Source: Pseudoduganella guangdongensis
GTDB taxonomy: Bacteria; Pseudomonadota; Gammaproteobacteria; Burkholderiales; Burkholderiaceae_D
DNA length: 64,000 nucleotides
Assembly (NCBI RefSeq): GCF_009857475.1
Contig: NZ_WWCJ01000018.1
Span: forward strand, 1-64,000
Reading direction: 5' to 3'
In this document: positions 1 to 7,828 of the stretch, piece by piece
How the letters are laid out: the number at the start of each line of letters is the position of its first letter
Numbering within the stretch: the stretch's first letter is position 1
Notes under the pieces: generated by a model
What the model saw: the letters and a program-made list of their open reading frames with translations, nothing else
Database searches by the model: none
Told to the model about the DNA's origin: nothing
Made by a program: the position numbers and the translations under genes

Positions 1-78
1 ATCCCGAACAGGACCGTGAAACGACTTTGCGCCGATGATAGTGCTGCAACCAGTGTGAAAGTAGGTTATCGTCAGGCT
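1..78 (+). rRNA. rrf: 5S rRNA, 3' part (5' end outside window)
   Basis: The first 78 bases match what I know of betaproteobacterial 5S rRNA from the conserved CCCGAACAGG region (bases 3-12) through CGCCGATGATAGTG to the closing GTGAAAGTAGGTTATCGTC. Roughly the first 40 nt of the gene lie before the window. It implies that an rrn operon ends here, reading in the plus direction, and it is followed by a strong intrinsic terminator. Confidence 0.9.
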
Positions 79-88
79 CTTATTAGAG

Positions 89-121
89 AAAGCCCACCAG
101 GCATGCGCCGGTGGGCTTTTT
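89..121 (+). terminator. rrn operon intrinsic terminator
   Basis: AAAGCCCACC at 89-98 pairs with GGTGGGCTTT at 110-119 around an 11-nt loop, followed by further T residues. It sits just after the 5S gene and is the expected end of the ribosomal operon. Confidence 0.85.
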
Positions 122-158
122 CGCTTTCCAAACCCAGAACAATCTCACGGCAATTGAC

Positions 159-198
159 GGTGTCTGACCCTTGGGTCAGACACCGGTTTACCGGGTTT
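159..198. repeat. Dispersed palindromic repeat, copy 1
   Basis: GGTGTCTGACCC (159-170) and GGGTCAGACACC (173-184) form a perfect 12-bp inverted repeat with a 2-nt loop, followed by GGTTTACCGGGTTT (184-197). The last 14 bases recur exactly, in reverse orientation, at 53980-53993 next to another GGGTCTGACCC palindrome. It lies in the rrn-DUF885 intergenic region. The arrangement resembles REP-type extragenic palindromes. Confidence 0.7.
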
Positions 199-250
199 CG
201 GATTATGATACGGCTCGCAGTTTCTTTTAATTACACACAAAAGGAATCCG

Positions 251-2014
251 ATGCCTTACAAAAAACTCCTGGCTGGCGCAATCACCCTGGCGCTAGTGTC
301 CTTCCAAGCCTCCGCCGCAACCGAACCCGCCTGGGTCACCAAAAGCAACGAAAACGCCAAGCTGCTGCTGAAAGTCCAGGCCAAATACGGCCCGGAAAAC
401 GCCAGCAGCCTGGGTGTGGACGGCTACGACGAACAAATCACCGACATGTCGCGTGACCAGTTCGACGCCATCAACAAAGACACGCGCGCCGTAATCGCCG
501 AGCTGCGCAAACGCCTCAAAGCCGAGACCGACGCCAAGGTCAAACAAGACCTCGAGATCCTGATCAACACTGCGGAAGACCAACTGCGCTCCGCCGCCGT
601 CAATCGCAAGCACCTGCTGCCGTTCATGGACGTAACCCAGCTGATGTTCGGCGTGATGCGCCTGACCCTGGACCCGCGCATCCCGAAGGAGCGCCAGAAG
701 ACCCTGCTGGTGCGCCTGGAAAAATACGCTGGCATCACCAAAGGCTACCGACCGATCACCGAGCTGGCCTACGAGCGCTATGTTGAACGCCAGAAAGCCG
801 ACAAGAACCTGCTCGGTCCCTACAAGGGCGAAGTCGAGCAGGCGCTGAATGCGGCGCCGGCCATGATCAAAGGCATGAAAGACCTGCTCACCAAGAGCGA
901 GCTGAAAGGCTGGGAACCGGCATATGCGGCCATCGAGAAGCAACTGACCGCCTATAACGCCAAGATCAAGAGCGAGATCCTGCCGAAGGCGCGCACCGAC
1001 CACCGCCTGCCGGCGGACGTCTACGCCGACAACCTGCGCCAATACGGCGTGGATATCGCGCCGAAAGAGCTGATGGCCAAGGCCTTGACCTCGTTTGCCG
1101 AAATCCGCAACCAGATGACGATCACCGCCAGCCTGATTGCAAAAGAGCGCAACCTGCCGAACGCCGACTATCGCGCCGTGATGAAAGAGCTGAAGAAGCA
1201 GCAAATCCCGGTCGACCAGGTGATGCCACTGTACGGCGAACGCCTGCAGCAGATCGAAGCGGCGGTGCGCCAGCAAGGCATTGTCACGCTGCCGGACCGC
1301 AAGGCCGTGATCCGCCTGGCGACTGAAGCGGAAAACGCCCAACAGCCGGCGCCGCATATGAGCCCGCCGCGCCTGATCGGCAATACCGGCGAGTATGGCG
1401 AGTTTGTGCTGACCACCGGCATGCCGCCTGACGCCAGCGGCAAGAAGCTGGTCTTCGACGACTTCACACATCAGGCCGGCAGCTGGACCCTGACCGCGCA
1501 TGAAGCCCGTCCCGGCCACGAGCTGCAGTTCGCCAAAATGATAGAAATGGGCGTGTCCACTGCTCGCGGCGTATTTGCCTTCAACAGCGTGAACGTGGAA
1601 GGCTGGGCCCTGTATGCGGAAGCGGAAATGCAGCCGTACGAACCGCTCGATGGCCAGCTGTTCGCCCTGCAGGCTCGCATGCAGCGCGCCGCCCGCGCCT
1701 TCCTGGATCCAATGGTGAACTTGGGTGAAATCACCCCGGAAGGCGTGAAATCGTTCCTGATGGACGAAGTTGGCCTGTCCGAAGGGATGGCGACGCAAGA
1801 AATGCAGCGCTACACCTTCCGCGCGCCAGGCCAGGCGACCTCATACTTCTACGGCTACCAGCGTCTGATGGAAACGCGCCAGGCGGCGGAGGTGGCGCTG
1901 CGCCAGAAGTTCAACCGCAAAGCCTTCAACGATTTCGTACTGGCGCAAGGCATGCTGCCGCCCGCGCTGCTGCGCAAGGCGGTGATGGAAGAGTTCGTGC
2001 CAAGCCAGCGCTAA
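251..2014 (+). CDS. Secreted DUF885 family protein (putative zinc peptidase)
   Basis: 587 residues. The N-terminus is a clear signal peptide (hydrophobic AGAITLALVSFQASA, cleavage likely after ASA, about residue 22), so the protein is exported to the periplasm. The family hallmark is HEARPGHELQ near residue 418, the DUF885 form of a metallopeptidase HExxxGH helix, with further conserved Glu and Arg residues after it. DUF885 proteins are thought to be metal-dependent peptidases or carboxypeptidase-like enzymes, but the substrate is unknown. The gene stands alone after the rrn terminator. A purine-rich AAAGGA lies just before ATG 251. It is convergent with the DUF1840 gene and their stop codons overlap by 4 bp. 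Confidence 0.85.
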   Translation: MPYKKLLAGAITLALVSFQASAATEPAWVTKSNENAKLLLKVQAKYGPENASSLGVDGYDEQITDMSRDQFDAINKDTRAVIAELRKRLKAETDAKVKQDLEILINTAEDQLRSAAVNRKHLLPFMDVTQLMFGVMRLTLDPRIPKERQKTLLVRLEKYAGITKGYRPITELAYERYVERQKADKNLLGPYKGEVEQALNAAPAMIKGMKDLLTKSELKGWEPAYAAIEKQLTAYNAKIKSEILPKARTDHRLPADVYADNLRQYGVDIAPKELMAKALTSFAEIRNQMTITASLIAKERNLPNADYRAVMKELKKQQIPVDQVMPLYGERLQQIEAAVRQQGIVTLPDRKAVIRLATEAENAQQPAPHMSPPRLIGNTGEYGEFVLTTGMPPDASGKKLVFDDFTHQAGSWTLTAHEARPGHELQFAKMIEMGVSTARGVFAFNSVNVEGWALYAEAEMQPYEPLDGQLFALQARMQRAARAFLDPMVNLGEITPEGVKSFLMDEVGLSEGMATQEMQRYTFRAPGQATSYFYGYQRLMETRQAAEVALRQKFNRKAFNDFVLAQGMLPPALLRKAVMEEFVPSQR

Positions 2015-2361
2015 ACGCCCCACACTATGTCGTGCCCGCCCGTCTGGGCGGCACGCAGCATCTCCAGCAGGGGGAAGGCACGCTGCGCGAAGCCGACCTT
2101 CTGCGTCTCGGCGAAATCGCTCTCGCCATCGTCATCCGGTAAAGCATGGGTCGGGTGGTGGGCTGCATGCTGGGAATCAACTTCCGGATGCAGTTTGCTC
2201 AGCGCAACTTCTTTCTCAAGCAGTTGCAGCGCCTGGGAAGCTTCCGCCGCAGTGATGACGCCCCGCGTGGAACTCTTCTTTAGCAGATCCATGATGCGTT
2301 CAACATGCTCGTGAGCCATCATGACTTCCGGCGACGATATGGAGTTAAATTTGATCAACAT
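2011..2361 (-). CDS. DUF1840 domain-containing protein
   Basis: 116 residues, cytoplasmic. The N-terminus (MLIKFNSISSPEV, then a helix with RIMDLLKKS and the sequence RGVITAAEA) is the DUF1840 pattern common in Betaproteobacteria. The middle is rich in His and Asp, and the C-terminus has AFPLLEMLRAA. The function is unknown in the family as far as I know. Its stop overlaps the stop of the convergent DUF885 gene. Confidence 0.85.
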   Translation of the reverse strand: MLIKFNSISSPEVMMAHEHVERIMDLLKKSSTRGVITAAEASQALQLLEKEVALSKLHPEVDSQHAAHHPTHALPDDDGESDFAETQKVGFAQRAFPLLEMLRAAQTGGHDIVWGV

Positions 2362-2430
2362 GGCGCGCTTCCCGTAGTTTGTTGATGTGTTCTTACGATA
2401 GCACGAGTGCGGCCGCGCGCATCGTGCTAC

Positions 2431-2952
2431 TTAATACAATTTAAACGAACTCAAGAATGTATCAACCGTATCCGCATCAAAATGTTTCTGGTTGCCCAGC
2501 ATGACGACTTGATACACGCGCTTATCTCTGGACAGGAAGCGCCCGTGCATGGCCAGCGGCGTGCCGTTGGCAGCGGTGCCGCGCGCCTCCACTTCGAAGG
2601 CGCCGTTCTTGGTGCTCTCTTTAGTGATGGTGCCGTTGATGTTGCGCACCATGGCCAGGCGCATGGCCTGCACCGCCAGGGCCGCCTTGGCCGCATCGGG
2701 TAGCTCAGCAGTACCGACGGCGAACATGGTGCCGTCCACTTCCGATGCCGACATGGTCATCTTCACTTCCTGGCCGTCGAGGTTGACGGTGCGGGTGTGG
2801 GTGGCCGCCTTGCCCGGCATCATGATGGCGTAGGGCGCATCGGTACTGCGGAAGTCGCGCCAGTCGAATTTGGGGCTGCAGGCAGCCAGCGCAAACGCCG
2901 TGGCAAGCACGGCGCAGGTTTTATGCAGGGTATGTTTCGTCATACCCCGCAT
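2431..2952 (-). CDS. Small lipoprotein, hypothetical
   Basis: 173 residues. The N-terminus has a lipoprotein signal peptide with lipobox LAAC near residue 25, so the mature protein should be anchored to the inner or outer membrane. The mature part contains a beta-rich region and the ending VDTFLSSFKLY, a pattern often seen at the end of small one-domain envelope proteins. ATG at 2952 is used; an alternative ATG at 2943 would drop three residues. It lies just downstream of the TonB receptor on the same strand, about 20 bp away, so the two are probably co-transcribed. Function not recognised. Confidence 0.7.
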   Translation of the reverse strand: MRGMTKHTLHKTCAVLATAFALAACSPKFDWRDFRSTDAPYAIMMPGKAATHTRTVNLDGQEVKMTMSASEVDGTMFAVGTAELPDAAKAALAVQAMRLAMVRNINGTITKESTKNGAFEVEARGTAANGTPLAMHGRFLSRDKRVYQVVMLGNQKHFDADTVDTFLSSFKLY

Positions 2953-2972
2953 GGTAGCACTTTGGACCGGGC

Positions 2973-5279
2973 TTAACCGCCGCCCGGACCCATGCCGCCA
3001 CCGGGTGGCGGACCCATGCCGGGGCCGCGCATGCCAGGGCCGCGCATGCCATCCGGACCGCCCTCACGCGGCGTGCCGGTGGCGCCGCCGAAGCGGTAGG
3101 ACAGGCCGACATAGATGATGCGGCCGTCGAATTGGCGCTCCGAACGCTCGCGCAGGGCGTAGGTATCGGTGATGTTGGTCATCTTGTTGCTGTTGAAGAC
3201 GTCGGTCGCATTCACCATGAAGGCCAGTTGCGGCGTGAGGGCGTGGCGCCAGGTCAGGTTCAGCGTGGTGTTCGGCTCGCGGTAGCCCTGGCCGGTCAGC
3301 ATCTTGCCCTGCGCCTGGATGGCGGCTTGCAGCATGTCGGTGCTGGTGGCTTGCCAGTTCACGCGGAAGCGGCCGCTCAGCGAAGAGGCGGTGCGCTTGG
3401 TCTGCTCGCCGTTCATCTCCAGCACCGACTGCTCGCTGCGCGCCAGGTTGCCGCTCAGGTTCATGGTCAGCGACGGCAGCACCTTGCCGCTCAGGGTGAA
3501 CTCCAGGCCGCCGGAACGTGTGCTGCCGGCATTCTCGCGCGTGGTCAGCAGCACCGTGTCGCTGATGAAGTACTTGCGCTCGAGGATGGAGTCGCTCTCG
3601 TCGCGCAGGAAGGCGCGCAGGTTGGTCTCCAGACCGAACAGGCGGGTTTCGTAGCCCAGCTCCAGCGAATCGGTCTTGGCCGGCTTGAGCTTGGGATTGC
3701 CGGAGGAGACGTTGAATTCATCGCGGTACACCACGAACGGGTTCAGGTCTTGCGCGTTAGGGCGGCGCAGGCGGTGCGCGTAGGCGAAGCGCATCTGCGC
3801 GTCCTCGCTCACCTTGTAGGTGGCGAAGAAGCTTGGCACCAGGTTGGTATAGCTGTTGCCTGCGCTGACCTGGCTGGTGAGCTGGTCGATGTCCATCTCG
3901 GTGTGCTCGGCGCGCAGGCCGGCCTGCAGGCCCCATTCCTCGGTCAGGCGCATCTGGTAGGAACCGTAGGCTGCGAAAATGGTTTCCTTCATATCGAAGG
4001 CGTTGCTGCGCAGGGCGTTGGGCGAACCGGCTTGCGTGATCGGGTCGATATTGGTGTAGTCGATATCCGATTCGTTGCGGTTCTGGACCACCTTGTAGCC
4101 GAACTTGGTAACGCCGCCGAACAGCGGCGCCTCATAGTCGCCGGTAAAGTCGATGATGCCGTTCTTGCTGCGGCTCTTCTGCGCGCTGTCCATCACGCCG
4201 CCGGTCGCCGGGCGCACGATGTAGTTGTTGCGGTAAGCGCTGTCGGCGTCATTGGTAGCGGAGGACACGCGCAGGTCCATCTTGAAGGTTTCGCCCGGAG
4301 CGTCGCCTTTGTGGTCCCAGCGCGCGCCCCACGAGAAGTTCTTGCTTTCGCCTTCGCGCACGGTGCTGCGCTGGTAGTTGTCGGTCACGGTGCCATCGGC
4401 CTCGGTCGACAGGTAGTCGTCGCTCGAGCGCGCATCGTTGCTGCGCTGCGAGTAGTTCAGTTGCGCACCGAGGGTATCGTTCGCGCCCAGGTTGTAGGTG
4501 ACGCCGCCGTTCAGGCCCACATTGTCATTCAGGCCGTTCGATTGCGATTTCTGGATCGCGTGCGACAGGGCGCCGGTGCGCGGGTCGATACGGTCGCGCA
4601 CTGTTTCGCCGCTGGAGTTGCGGCCGTCGTGGCGCACGTTGATGCCACCCTGGAAGCCCCACAGGCCTTCGTTGTAGGTGCCGTTCAGCGCGCTGTTGTA
4701 GCGGCCCGCCGTGCCGTAGTTGGCGTTGGCCACGCCGAAGCCGCCCGGCTTGCGCGAACGGCGCATGACCAGGTTGATGATCGGACCACCGCCGCCTTCA
4801 TTGCCGAATTGCGCGCCGGGGTTGTTGATCACCTCCACCGACTCCAGGTCTTCCGCCGGGATCGACTGCAGCGCCGGGCCGCGGTTCTCGCCCTGCAGCA
4901 TGGCGGACGGTTTGCCATCCACATAGACTTGCACATTGCTGCTGCCGCGCAGGGTCAGCGAGCCGTCCGGATCGACGTTGACGGAGGGGACATTGTTCAG
5001 CGCATCGGCAGCCGAGCCATTGCTGGCGGCGGCATCGGTCTTCACGTCATAGACCTGGCGGTCGATGCGGTTGGTGGGACGTTCGGCAGCGACCGTCACG
5101 CTTGGGACGGTCGCTGGTTCTTCTTTGTTTACCGTTGCTGGCTTGGCGTCTGCCTTGGCTGGCTGGGTAGGCTGGGCTGTTTGGACCTGGGCGACTGCGC
5201 TGCCGCAGCACAGGAGGAGCAAGAGCGGGCCGGCGCTATAGCGCGAATAACGGTATAAAGTTGTCATGATGGCCGCCAT
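2973..5279 (-). CDS. TonB-dependent outer-membrane receptor
   Basis: 768 residues. A signal peptide (hydrophobic core around residues 16-29) precedes a Pro/Ala/Lys-rich linker, a plug domain (NVPSVNVDPDGSLTLRGSSNVQVYVDG, then the IPAEDLESVEVINNPGAQF element typical of plugs) and an outer-membrane beta-barrel that occupies the rest. The C-terminus is unusual: after the last strand (YVGLSYRFGG) there is a low-complexity Gly/Pro/Met tail rich in RGPGM and PPPGGG. Family members import siderophores, carbohydrates or other ligands using TonB; nothing here shows the ligand. A second start (ATG 5267) is possible. The antisense strand has a 708-codon open frame, which is a GC-bias shadow. Confidence 0.88.
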   Translation of the reverse strand: MAAIMTTLYRYSRYSAGPLLLLLCCGSAVAQVQTAQPTQPAKADAKPATVNKEEPATVPSVTVAAERPTNRIDRQVYDVKTDAAASNGSAADALNNVPSVNVDPDGSLTLRGSSNVQVYVDGKPSAMLQGENRGPALQSIPAEDLESVEVINNPGAQFGNEGGGGPIINLVMRRSRKPGGFGVANANYGTAGRYNSALNGTYNEGLWGFQGGINVRHDGRNSSGETVRDRIDPRTGALSHAIQKSQSNGLNDNVGLNGGVTYNLGANDTLGAQLNYSQRSNDARSSDDYLSTEADGTVTDNYQRSTVREGESKNFSWGARWDHKGDAPGETFKMDLRVSSATNDADSAYRNNYIVRPATGGVMDSAQKSRSKNGIIDFTGDYEAPLFGGVTKFGYKVVQNRNESDIDYTNIDPITQAGSPNALRSNAFDMKETIFAAYGSYQMRLTEEWGLQAGLRAEHTEMDIDQLTSQVSAGNSYTNLVPSFFATYKVSEDAQMRFAYAHRLRRPNAQDLNPFVVYRDEFNVSSGNPKLKPAKTDSLELGYETRLFGLETNLRAFLRDESDSILERKYFISDTVLLTTRENAGSTRSGGLEFTLSGKVLPSLTMNLSGNLARSEQSVLEMNGEQTKRTASSLSGRFRVNWQATSTDMLQAAIQAQGKMLTGQGYREPNTTLNLTWRHALTPQLAFMVNATDVFNSNKMTNITDTYALRERSERQFDGRIIYVGLSYRFGGATGTPREGGPDGMRGPGMRGPGMGPPPGGGMGPGGG

Positions 5280-5422
5280 TCTAGCGAAAGAAACGGCCCA
5301 GAAGTCATTGATTTACTTGAAATTACATTTGAAACTTTGAGGTGAAAACCTGGCGGCGTAAAGCTTGCGCCTGCCGAGTTACTCATCGTAACTGTGACCT
5401 TTGCCAAGCAGCGCCGAAAGAT

Positions 5423-5817
5423 CTAGAGCTCGCGCAGCGCCCGGCGCAGCTGGATGGCTTGCGACACGTGGCGTGCGCCGACCTGCTTCTGGCCTTCCAG
5501 GTCGGCCACGGTGCGTGCGACGCGCAGCACGCGGTGGTAGGAGCGGGCGGACCAGAGCATTTTGCGCATGGCGGCGCGCAGGACTTCCTGGCCGGCGGCA
5601 TCAGGGCGGCAGTAGCGGTCGATTTCGCGTGGGGTGAGCAGCTGGTTGGCTTTGCCCTGGCGCTCGACTTGGCGCTCGAAAGCAGCGGCGACGCGGACGG
5701 CAATGATGCCGGACAGTTCGCCGCTGGCGTCGGCTTGCAGCACGTCGGGCGGTACCGGGCCGACTTCGATGTGCATGTCGATGCGGTCCAGCAGCGGGCC
5801 GGAAACCCGGCTCTGGT
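5423..5817 (-). pseudogene. comM: comM 3' fragment, cut by the transposon
   Basis: This encodes the C-terminal part of the Mg-chelatase-like AAA+ protein ComM/YifB, starting at QSRVSGPLLDRIDMHIEV and ending in RRALREL. ComM is a hexameric helicase that promotes branch migration during natural transformation. The other part of the gene is at 43616-44746 on the same strand. Removing the element and one copy of the 5-bp duplication joins RYQ directly to SRVSGPLL in frame, restoring a normal ComM. The fragment has no start of its own, though an open frame runs about 46 bp into the element. Confidence 0.95.
5813..5817. repeat. Target-site duplication, left copy
   Basis: CTGGT, identical to 43616-43620. 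Five-base duplications are characteristic of Tn7-like transposition. On the comM coding strand it reads ACCAG and covers the Tyr-Gln codons of RYQ. Confidence 0.93.
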
Positions 5818-5832
5818 TGGACATCGCCAAAG
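5818..5832 (+). repeat. Left terminal inverted repeat
   Basis: TGGACATCGCCAAAG. It matches the right end (TGGACATCACCAAAG when read inward) at 14 of 15 positions. The terminal bases are TGG/CCA rather than the TGT/ACA of Tn7. Confidence 0.93.
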
Positions 5833-5910
5833 ATGTACCAACGGAGAGCTTCCTTATTTTCAATGAGTTACCGAATTTGTGCGTAATGCGAAAGGGAACC
5901 TAATCTTCAC

Positions 5911-5923
5911 AGTTAAGCGGAAC
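5911..5923 (+). promoter_or_regulatory. Candidate TnsB-binding repeat, left end
   Basis: AGTTAAGCGGAAC lies 94 bp inside the left end. Its near-copy, in inverted orientation (GTTCGCTTAACT), lies at 43591-43602, next to the right terminal repeat. Tn7-like elements carry several short TnsB sites at each end. Only this one pair is convincing by eye, so the assignment is tentative. Confidence 0.4.
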
Positions 5924-5989
5924 ATGGCGCTGCCATAAAACGGGCGCATCCCAGCTCATGCATAATGAGGTCTCATTTGACTTGGAAAA

Positions 5990-7684
5990 GTGTGTAATCC
6001 AACTGGAGAGAATGTGTACGACGCAGCGAAGCACCAACAATTGTTGATCGCCCGTTCCGCAATCATTGAGATTAAGAATCGCATATCCGGCACTCACGAG
6101 CTCATTTTGGGCGCAAGCGCACGCGCTGACGCAGCGACTTGGAAGCATGCACGGCAGGCGTATATCGATAGTGTTGAGGACATCATTCGGGCTGCGGGAT
6201 TCGACTGGGAGGTTTGGAAACCCTTAGTCTCGAAGAATGCGACTGAAATTAAGAATGCCTATCTCTCGCTTGGAAGGGTATCGAGCCGGGGCGGAAGGAA
6301 TGGGAAACCGAGCGCAAACAAGCAGGCGCTTCGTGCGTTATATTCGAAGGAGTGGGGGGCGGTTGAGAATGCTCTGAAGGCGATCCCACCATCGATCGAA
6401 AAAGCTCGTGGTGCGATTATTTCTGAACTTGAGCAATGCGATCCAGCGGGTGAATACGAAATTTTTCCAGAGTGGGTCTTGTTGGCTGACGGAGAAAGGC
6501 CGCGGAACTTAGGCCCGCTCAAAGGGCGATTGCGCGCCGACCTGATCGCTGGCCATGCATATACCGGCCCTCGATATTGGGAGGAGGAATGGGCACTTGC
6601 GCAAATTCGCTACGCGGAACGCAATGTACTAAAGGACTCAAAGAGCTTCCTGGAATCGGAAGTAGATCGAGTGGAGGAGGAGCTTAGACTTGCGGTCGAC
6701 GCCGCGTACGCTCCGGCAAATTATTCAGCCGCAAAGTGTGACCTACGCCCTTTACTGCACCGTTCATGGCTTGCAATGTCCTCATTTAAAATGCGGGCTC
6801 GTATCGAAATGATGGTTCGAGAAGCATTGAGGATAGCGTTGACCTGGCAGAGTATGGATGGCAGCTGGCCTTCGGTGTTTGAGGAGGGTAAGCCGTGTAT
6901 CGCCACGACAGCGTTTGCGACGGCTTGCCTATCAATGCTCAACGACCATTCACATTGGCGCGAAAACCGTGAGCGTGGTCTGAACTGGTTGCTTTCGCAC
7001 CGGACTGAACAGGGCGCATGGGGACCAGTAAAAGAAATGGGGGCGACCAACGAGATCAATCTCATTGTAACGGTAGCCATTCTTGATGCGTGTCGAATGG
7101 AAGGCATTCCGCTAGACCATCCCGCAGTAATTGAGGCGGAAGCGGCCCTCCTTTCTGCTCAATCCCCAGCTGGACTGTGGGAGGACTATCGTGGCATGGG
7201 GGAGGAGTATCTGACAGCTCTGATTGTTGAGTATTTTCAACGGCGAGAACAACGCCAAGTCGACATGAGCGAGGCAACCATTCTCGGGCGGGGGCTCATT
7301 CTGCGGGGGCATGCGTTGAGCATGAATGACTCTGTCAGCGACCAAGTTCTTGCCCTGGCATCGATATACCATGGCCTCGAGTATGTCCTTTATGGTTTCC
7401 TGCTGAAGAACGACGTAGAGATTCGAACGCAAAAAGGAGAGACAATTGGCTTCCGCGAAGCACTGTCTGCGTTCGAAGTGTTGGCAAGAAATAGCAATTG
7501 GATTGGACATGCCGCATCCCTTCCCTTCAGGACTCAGCTTGCGGAAATGGCTGCGAAGCGTGACGAAGTGATACACCGGATGGGGCGTGTTGAAGCAGGC
7601 CAGTTGTCAATCTTTGTTGAGCGTGTCTTTGCGTTCGTAGGGAAATTTGATGTGAATGCCCTGGGCTATAGCTTGTTAGTTTGA
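5990..7684 (+). CDS. Alpha/alpha-toroid (prenyltransferase/squalene-oxidase repeat-like) protein
   Basis: 564 residues from GTG 5990; a second GTG at 6014 follows GGAGAG and could be the true start. Residues 1-270 are helical and charged and are not recognised. The middle has the repeat signature of terpenoid-cyclase/prenyltransferase alpha-alpha toroids: QSMDGSWP near 287, EQGAWG near 339 and AQSPAGLW near 390, each followed by a helix with a TTAFATACL-type pattern. The DxDD motif of class II cyclases is absent, so a binding or modifying role is more likely than cyclisation. The C-terminal 130 residues are another helical region. It is the first cargo gene at the left end and is convergent with the STAND/trypsin operon. 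Cytoplasmic, no signal peptide. Function unknown. Confidence 0.6.
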   Translation: MCNPTGENVYDAAKHQQLLIARSAIIEIKNRISGTHELILGASARADAATWKHARQAYIDSVEDIIRAAGFDWEVWKPLVSKNATEIKNAYLSLGRVSSRGGRNGKPSANKQALRALYSKEWGAVENALKAIPPSIEKARGAIISELEQCDPAGEYEIFPEWVLLADGERPRNLGPLKGRLRADLIAGHAYTGPRYWEEEWALAQIRYAERNVLKDSKSFLESEVDRVEEELRLAVDAAYAPANYSAAKCDLRPLLHRSWLAMSSFKMRARIEMMVREALRIALTWQSMDGSWPSVFEEGKPCIATTAFATACLSMLNDHSHWRENRERGLNWLLSHRTEQGAWGPVKEMGATNEINLIVTVAILDACRMEGIPLDHPAVIEAEAALLSAQSPAGLWEDYRGMGEEYLTALIVEYFQRREQRQVDMSEATILGRGLILRGHALSMNDSVSDQVLALASIYHGLEYVLYGFLLKNDVEIRTQKGETIGFREALSAFEVLARNSNWIGHAASLPFRTQLAEMAAKRDEVIHRMGRVEAGQLSIFVERVFAFVGKFDVNALGYSLLV

Positions 7685-7828
7685 TCAGGATGCGTATGAT
7701 TGGCTCAAACTTGATCTGACACTGACTGTTAGATGAGGTGAAGTCCTCCCTGGTTACTTGAGCTTTTCTCTTTTCATTCGAAGTTGGGGCGAACTTTTGA
7801 GTCGCCCCACTTCTTTTGACGCCCATGC

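Noticed and set aside
16..456. Open frame of 146 codons at the left edge
   Set aside because: It runs through the 5S rRNA end, the terminator and the start of the DUF885 gene in another frame.
293..1798. 501-codon frame antisense to the DUF885 gene
   Set aside because: A GC-bias shadow; the sense strand has a signal peptide and a family motif.
3132..5258. 708-codon frame antisense to the TonB receptor
   Set aside because: Low-complexity Val/Ala/Gly/Arg composition with no domain; shadow of the receptor gene.
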